A stretch of DNA of 5,379 nt from DASUSF01 sp036375275 (GTDB lineage Bacteria > Pseudomonadota > Alphaproteobacteria > Geminicoccales > Geminicoccaceae). The position numbers were made by a program, and so were the translations under genes. The notes under the pieces are model-generated. The model worked only from the letters and a program-made list of their open reading frames with translations. It was not told the DNA's origin and ran no database searches. The stretch lies in the NCBI GenBank assembly GCA_036375275.1, contig DASUSF010000492.1:1-5379 (forward strand), written 5' to 3'. Shown here piece by piece: positions 5,211 to 5,379 of this stretch (its first letter is position 1; every line of letters starts with the position of its first letter).

Positions 5211-5379
5211 TCAGTCCGCGGCCGGGAGCTCGAGGGTGGCGCCGAGGCCGCCCCAGCCCGAACGGGTCAGCTCGAGCGAGCCACGATAGAGTGCGGCGAG
5301 ATCCCCGACGATGGCGAGGCCGAGCCCGGCGCCGGGCGTGGCCTCGTCGAGCCGCCGGCCGCGCAGCAGGACGGCCGCA
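5211..5379 (-). CDS. Sensor histidine kinase, C-terminal end of the ATPase domain (5' part outside window)
   Basis: The last 55 residues of a minus-strand gene, ending at a TGA at 5211-5213. The visible sequence contains RGRRLDEATPGAGLGLAIV, the phospho-acceptor-distal part of a HATPase_c domain with the G2 box GxGLGLAIV. It is followed by the usual closing strand-helix-strand (ALYRGSLELTRS, then GGLGATLELP). The spacing and the RLDE-x-x-PG lead-in resemble PhoQ-type and other two-component sensor kinases. The sensor, HisKA and N-box regions lie beyond the right edge, so the signal and the cognate regulator are unknown. It points towards the cNMP-domain gene 99 bp away, so readthrough and functional linkage are possible. 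Confidence 0.85.
   Translation of the reverse strand, partial: AAVLLRGRRLDEATPGAGLGLAIVGDLAALYRGSLELTRSGWGGLGATLELPAAD

Noticed and set aside
4615..5289. Plus-strand open frame (224 codons) opposite the cNMP-domain gene and kinase tail
   Set aside because: It crosses two minus-strand genes and their gap, and its Ser/Arg/Ala-rich translation has no domain.

Overview
The window is 5.4 kb of GC-rich, densely coding bacterial DNA with five protein genes, two of them cut by the window edges. Composition, a CTAG-bounded intergenic repeat and the style of the kinase tail suggest a proteobacterium, probably an alphaproteobacterium (Rhodospirillales or Hyphomicrobiales type). This is an inference; no phylogenetic marker is present. 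I see no rRNA, tRNA, CRISPR array or intact transposase.

Layout. (1) 1-1554, minus: a PLP-dependent fold-type III decarboxylase of the LysA/BtrK class with an unusual C-terminal extension that runs off the left edge. (2) 1596-2738, minus: a class V aminotransferase-fold PLP enzyme, 41 bp upstream of the decarboxylase in the same direction, so the two form a probable operon. (3) 2739-3072: a divergent intergenic region of 334 bp. It holds a strong Shine-Dalgarno site, a perfect 17-bp palindrome and a 151-bp CTAG-bounded inverted-repeat element. (4) 3073-3999, plus: a class II glutamine amidotransferase of the EgtC/YafJ type, with its start fixed by the N-terminal catalytic Cys. (5) 3984-5111, minus: a protein with two cyclic-nucleotide-binding-like domains, convergent with and overlapping the amidotransferase by 16 bp. 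(6) 5211-5379, minus: the C-terminal tail of a sensor histidine kinase.

How the genes may work together. A class V PLP enzyme plus an EgtC-like amidotransferase recalls the last steps of ergothioneine synthesis, where EgtC removes a gamma-glutamyl group and EgtE is a PLP C-S lyase. The partner here is a LysA/BtrK-like decarboxylase, and no EgtB or EgtD lies in the window. The divergent cluster (genes 1-3) is therefore best read as part of an uncharacterised small-molecule pathway built around a gamma-glutamyl, amino-acid or carrier-bound substrate. Individual family calls are firm; the pathway is a hypothesis. The cNMP-domain protein and the kinase look like a separate signalling unit meeting the cluster tail to tail.
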